DNA of 64,000 bases from Malus domestica (Eukaryota; Streptophyta; Magnoliopsida; Rosales; Rosaceae), in NCBI RefSeq assembly GCF_042453785.1, contig NC_091670.1, positions 39,071,501 through 39,135,500 of the forward strand, written 5' to 3'. A model generated the notes under the pieces. That model was given only the letters and a program-made list of their open reading frames with translations. It made no database searches and was not told the origin of the DNA. A program made the position numbers and the translations under genes. Below, one piece after another: positions 59,240-64,000 of this stretch. Numbering within the stretch: the first letter of the stretch is position 1; the number at the start of each line of letters is the position of its first letter.

Positions 59240-62200
59240 TTTACATTTAAATACATTTAAGGCGAAGAAGGAAGAAGAGTGCCGAGAAGGGCCTTCAGCT
59301 CCAACCACCGCACCTCGCCCATTATGACCTCGGCCTGCCGTTTCTTTTTGTCCATTTTTAACTGCTCGACCCGTTTTGTGCTCGCTGCATACTCGGTTAA
59401 GCAAGCTTTGCCGCCCGACTCGAAGTCCTTAGCAAGCTCGGAAGCAATAGACGATTTTCGTTTCGCTAATTCGGCCATTTGACGGTCGAGGTCGGCCAAG
59501 GCCTCTCCTTTTCCCTTTAAAGCATCAATCTTTGGACGGAGAATTTCTCGGACGGCCATGGCATCTTGCAGGTCTTGTTCAGCCCTCAAAGTGTTCTCAA
59601 AGACACTAAAGGTCTCCCGAACCCGCTTCAAGGCGGATGACGCCTAAACGATAGCCTTGCCGCTTAGTTGACCATCAACTCCGAGATTGTTTAGACATGC
59701 ACCCAACAAATCAAGACCTTTGTGTTCAAGGACTTGCGATGCCGAGAGAGACAAAACCTCTTGCAACCGAGCTAGAGCAGTTGAGTCAGCGGTTTTGGGT
59801 GTGGCGGCCGAAGGACCAGCCACTCCAGTAGTGCTGGACAAAAGGGCGTTAAACTCAACCTCCCATGAAGCCTGCACACAAAGGTAAGGTTAAGCTCAAG
59901 AAAATCACAAAAAGGTAGCAAGGAGGTGTTATTTCTTTTAAACCTAAAGAGATGAGACTTCGGCCATATCTTCAGGGTCATTGCTCGAACCTAAAGAACT
60001 TAATGGCCGAGCCCAGTGTCTTAGATTGCTTCTCAGTTCACGCAGTCGATGGAGGTTATCTACGTTCGATGGCCACTGAGGCGGCAAAGAAATATAGATA
60101 ACACCCTTCGGCGCATAGAATTTTCGATGAAAAGAGTGTGCAGGCACCTGACATTTAGTATTTTCCTGGTTTAGAGTTTTATGGCAGCAAAATAACCAAG
60201 GAAAAGCGGTAGGAGGTACTTACAAAGGTCGAAATGGCCTCATGCGGAGGAATATTGAGATCCCAGTCCTGTGGATGAACAAGCATTTTCGCCGACGCTT
60301 CTGGCTCCCCGACAGGTCGTTTGCCACGGTCGGCCGTAGAAGGGCCGACTTGGACAGCCGCTTCAGACACGGGGTTGAGGTCCTGGTCTTGTGGAGGAGC
60401 GGGCGTTTCTGTCGCCGCTGCTGGCTCTCCAGCCTGTCGTTTACCACGGTCGGTCGTGGGAGGACCGACTCGGGCAACCACTTCAGACACAGGAGGAGGT
60501 TGATGACGGGAACGAGGGTGACTCGCCAGTGGAACCTCGTCCCTCCCCTCACTCTCTTCCAAAACGAAGATCGAGGGTTTTGGATTTGCAGGGGAAGTTC
60601 TCTCTGTCGCAGAGACTGCCTTTTCCAGGACAGGTGCAGCTTCGACCGAGGGAACAACGATGGGTTTACCAACTTTAGAAACAGGCCGTTCTTGGACTGT
60701 TTCTTCAGTCGGAATTGGCCATCTCTCAACCAAGGCTTGGGCGATGGGAGGAGAAGGGGAAACACTAGGAGTCGTCACCCCCGTGGTTTGGCTGGAGATA
60801 ACGTGAATCTCCCGTTCCCCTTTCTTCGCCAGCTTTTTGACTCGCTTGGCGGGCTGAGGAGGTTCGATGGTCGGCTCGACCTCTTGATGAGGCCGTTTGC
60901 TCGGCGGGGCCTGCACAACGATCTTTACCCTCTTCGAGGTGACCGATTTTTTCTCGACCGCAGCCGCAGCGACTACTTCCACCTTTTTCAAAGACCGACC
61001 ACCTGTGAAGGTAAGAGCGAGTCAGCAAAGCTGATTCATAGTTCAAAAAGTTAAAGGAAAAAGGTAGAGATAAACCGTTACCTTGGGCTGGAGGGGCAAA
61101 AACCTTCTTAGGTCGACCACCAAAGAGTTTGTTCAGAACGATTTCGATCGAAACACCAAAGAACCGTTGGGTATATTCTTCCCACCAATCACCGAAGGTG
61201 TCGGTGCAAAGGGATTCTGGAGTGGCCGGTCGAAGGTGAAATTTCTGGCACTGCTCTTGGAACTCTTTTTTGGCGTCGCTGTACTCCTTCTCTGAAGAAC
61301 CAGTTTCGCATCCGTGGCTTAGGACGGACCGTGAGGAGAGAAGGGGGACCGGGCAACCTTGGAGGTAGCCAAGTTACCGAGCGAGGAAGTTGGGATGGTA
61401 CACTTCCCAACTCGCCCAGCGACCTTCACAGCCGAGAGGCAGATCACGGGCAAGCACGAACGACCCCCAGGATTGACGAAAGTCATCATCTTCGTCCGCA
61501 CCCCACGCTACTGTAGGAAGTCTGATCGACGAAGGGTATTCCCGACGACGACAGACCATGAATTCGTCATCAGAAAGGTCGTCGAGAGTGAAAAAGTATT
61601 TGAACACTTCTTCGGCTTGGTGATGAGGGATTGGCCGAAAAGCCAGCTGAGGGCCAAGCGATTCCTTGGGCGAGAAATCAGCAATCGTCGGCCGAAGAGG
61701 AGCAAAGTAGACCTGCAGCCAGAGTTGGAAGACCCAGAGGGGACCATTCTGCTGCGGGTCGACCTTATCTAGGGTCGTGTCAGCCAAGCAGCGTAGGAGA
61801 TGGGCGAGAATGGCCAGGCTGAGTGCCAGAGTGTGACCACTAGCTAGGGCTTCGGCCACTGACATATTCTAAACCAGACACTTGTTGGATTTGGTACAAC
61901 AGATAAACTTGTTGTACCAATAGAAGATGAAGGCCTCGTGCTCTCTTTCTCGCAGCGCCTCTTCTCCTCGGCTGGCAAAATGGAGGTAGAGGGTGTTAGA
62001 GTTGAAGAAGTTCTTGTGAAGCTTGTGAACCTCTTCTTTTGGGGGTGTTTGGCCGTCAGTGCTTAGCGTTCTCAAGTTAAGATTCGACGGGTACCTAGAA
62101 AGGGCAGAGTTGACTGGGATTCCAGTCGGGGAAGTCCCCAGGATGGCAGTAAGATTGAGGATGGTGGGACCAATGGGGCCGAGAGGGAGGACCATGGTGT

Positions 62201-62615
62201 TAGTGGCCGAACACCAAAAGCATAAAACCGCTAGGAGGAGCTTCTTGTCCAGAATGATCTTCATAGATGAAAGGCGAATGACGTCGTAGATGCCTAGGGA
62301 TTTCCATTGCTCGCCAAAGATTTTTTCCATTCGAACAACCCAGGCTACCCAGGTTGTAGTAGTCGAGGGCCAAGAACCTTGGGGCCTCGCTACCTCCCAC
62401 TTCGACCAGTCGAACCCTTGTAGTAAGGGTGATAAGCAATGCTCCTGGAGAAGTGCAGTAATGGTCGATGGCACCGTCGCCTTAAAAAGAGGACCCAAGA
62501 TTTGATGAGGGGTGCTCATGTCGCTCTCAAATCGGATGGTCTTGATTGAACTCCGATCGATGATCTTCTGGCATTGGTCACACTCCTTGGAAAGCTTAGA
62601 GATAAAGAAGGCCAT
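59240..62615 (-). mobile_element. Antisense coding block of the Tat element, plant-mobile-domain-like
   Basis: Between integrase and 3' LTR the coding-like sequence runs on the opposite strand. Right part (about 61370-62615): a globular protein-like stretch (GFDWSKWEVARPQGSW, VAWVVRMEKIFGEQWKS, LTAILGTSPTG) resembling plant mobile domain proteins. Middle (about 60180-60990): Pro/Ser/Lys-rich with two similar GP.TADRGKR segments. Left (about 59250-59880): Leu/Lys/Glu-rich, coiled-coil-like. Antisense ORFs at this place are known in some Tat-lineage elements. The family call is tentative. Broken in a few places; some gaps may be introns. Confidence 0.6.
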
Positions 62616-63233
62616 GATGAATGGTTTGAAGGAATGACAAGAAAAGAACTTTATGAGTTAAAGGTTGAAGACGAAAATTTGGAAGAAAGATATGCACTGG
62701 AGAGCAATGGCAAGAAATTCAGAAAATTGGAAAACGTAAAAGTACAAATGAAAGGATTTCGGTATCTATAGGACGATGGAGGGAAGGGCAATCGTTCGAA
62801 ATTCAAAATGAAGGGTAAAATCGACCGAGAAATTCGCTAATCATTATGAACATTCAGAAGATCCAGTTGAGAAGACCAAGGGTTTCGTATTTCGGACGCA
62901 CGATTACGTGTGGCGGCGAGATTTATGGTGAAAGATGGTTTGGCGTCTGCACGATGCTGAATGGTTCGCAGATCGAGGTGGCATGGTGGTGTTCAGCAAT
63001 AAAGCCATGATGATATGACGGTTCAGGCGGTTCAGGGAGCCGCACGCTTCAAACGTCATTATTAGGGACTAGCCCTATAAAAGAATGCCACGTAGTGTGG
63101 TGGTTAGCAGGATCAAGATCGTGCAATCGTGCTCAATAAATGCGCCTCGGGAATAAGAGCATTTGAGTTTTGAGTTTTAATTTCGCTTCTTCAAGGCCGA
63201 AGCTCGACCAGAGGGTTCAGGCCGAGGACCTCT

Positions 63234-63248
63234 GAAGCGAAGGGGCAA
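63234..63248 (+). other. Polypurine tract of the Tat element
   Basis: GAAGCGAAGGGGCAA, purine-rich, directly before the 3' LTR. Confidence 0.7.
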
Positions 63249-64000
63249 TGTTTGGGCCCAAAATATTAGTTTGGGCCGAGTATAGAATCATTCTCGGCCC
63301 GGGAGGCCTTACAACAAGGATATCATGGATCGTGGGCCTCCAAACCTAAGACGGCTAGGTCATAACGCAGGACAAATCGAGTCCTGGTGCAATAAGGAGT
63401 CTTGGTAGGATTAATAACCCGAAAGTGAATCCGGCTCGATTAAGGACTAGGTTCACAATCATAGAGAAAATAGGACTGGTCGAGTTGGCATTTGATCAGG
63501 AGAAGAAAACCTACTCCGAGTAGGGTTTTGACTCGACTTTGAAGGTGTCCAGTGCTATAAATAGAGGAGGCTGTGCAACAAATGAGGTCTCCAATTCAAC
63601 ACACAAAACTGCCCTGCGCAAACCCTCTCAACAACTTTGAGATTTTTATTTTCTCTTTTCGCTGACACATCTTCCGTTGGCATCAACAGCACTGTGAAAG
63701 CAACCGGTGATATCTTAAGTCGGCATAGATAGCTCTGTTACCGTAGAATCAGCCGGTCTCGCAGCATCTTCCGTTGGCACCAACAACACTACGGTGAGGA
63801 CAGTTGATTACCTATCCAAGTCTCGGTCGAGAAGGATTTCTGAATCCTTATTGGTCGAGGTCATCTCATCAGCCTTCTCGGCGAAGTGAGGTGTTACGAG
63901 TTACTACATTCGGCACATTGGAAGCCGAATTGGATATTGAACTTCGTAAGAATAGTAGCCTTGTCTTTAGGTTCGAGAACTCAAGAGGCCCAGACGTGTT
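63249..64000 (+). repeat. 3' LTR of the Tat element, cut by the window end
   Basis: 752 bp seen, collinear with 50666-51417 and about 96 percent identical; the remaining 186 bp or so lie beyond the window. Confidence 0.93.

Larger units (their letters stand above)
50666..64000 (+). mobile_element. Ty3/Gypsy LTR retrotransposon, Tat type, runs off the window
   Basis: Order: 5' LTR, primer-binding zone, gag, protease, reverse transcriptase, RNase H, a second (archaeal-like) RNase H, integrase, an antisense coding block, polypurine tract, 3' LTR cut by the window edge. At least 13.3 kb. The two RNase H domains and the extra block between integrase and 3' LTR point to the Tat lineage. Comparing the 752 bp seen in both LTRs gives about 27 differences, nearly all transitions, or about 3.6 percent. 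At 1.3e-8 per site per year that is roughly 1.4 million years, older if the tree's rate is slower. The coding part is broken, with roughly half a dozen interruptions; structurally it looks complete. Confidence 0.93.

Overview
The window is nuclear DNA of a flowering plant. Genes are split by GT-AG introns, a nuclear tRNA-Ala(AGC) is present, and the intergenic space is full of MITEs, LTR retrotransposon relics and DNA transposons. Gene content (IPGA1/CHUP1-like actin-linked protein, class II phospholipase A1, GDSL esterases, pyruvate decarboxylase) and the look of several MITEs suggest a woody rosid, probably Rosaceae of the apple/pear type. That species call is inference; no search was run.

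Layout. 1-9.4 kb: two minus-strand genes, a Lin0512-family protein (4 exons, 889-2633) and an IPGA1/CHUP1-like protein (6 exons, 4002-7657). 9.4-15.1 kb: transposon debris, namely a hAT-type MITE inside an RTE LINE tail, a second hAT-like MITE and a 1.6-kb CACTA relic. 15.8-17.2 kb: a two-exon phospholipase A1-II on the plus strand, followed by a 392-bp solo LTR with a perfect 5-bp target duplication. 18.5 kb: tRNA-Ala. 18-45.5 kb: a GDSL esterase/lipase tandem cluster on the minus strand, with three intact five-exon genes (19650-21415, 28952-32091, 43252-45421) and at least four partial copies. 46.2-49.1 kb: an intact six-exon pyruvate decarboxylase. 50.7 kb to the window end: one Ty3/Gypsy element of the Tat type, carrying two RNase H domains and a long antisense coding block before its 3' LTR.

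The most instructive structure is a three-layer nest. A GDSL copy is interrupted inside its last exon by a PIF/Harbinger transposon (36724-43031, TTA target duplication). That transposon's own transposase gene is split by a 2.2-kb solo LTR (39090-41287, AGAAT duplication). All boundaries can be read to the base, which gives an order of events. The GDSL array also shows chimeric junctions: pieces of different GDSL copies abut at about 35987-36000 and 43229, as unequal exchange would leave.

The genes do not form a pathway. The GDSL proteins are predicted secreted hydrolases, PDC is the cytosolic fermentation enzyme, and the others are housekeeping or growth genes. I found no clear new system. 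The closest candidates are the antisense block of the Tat element, which resembles plant mobile domain genes, and the way the GDSL array is being reshaped by transposons. Exon boundaries come from splice-site reading with phase checks and protein-family patterns, not from transcripts.
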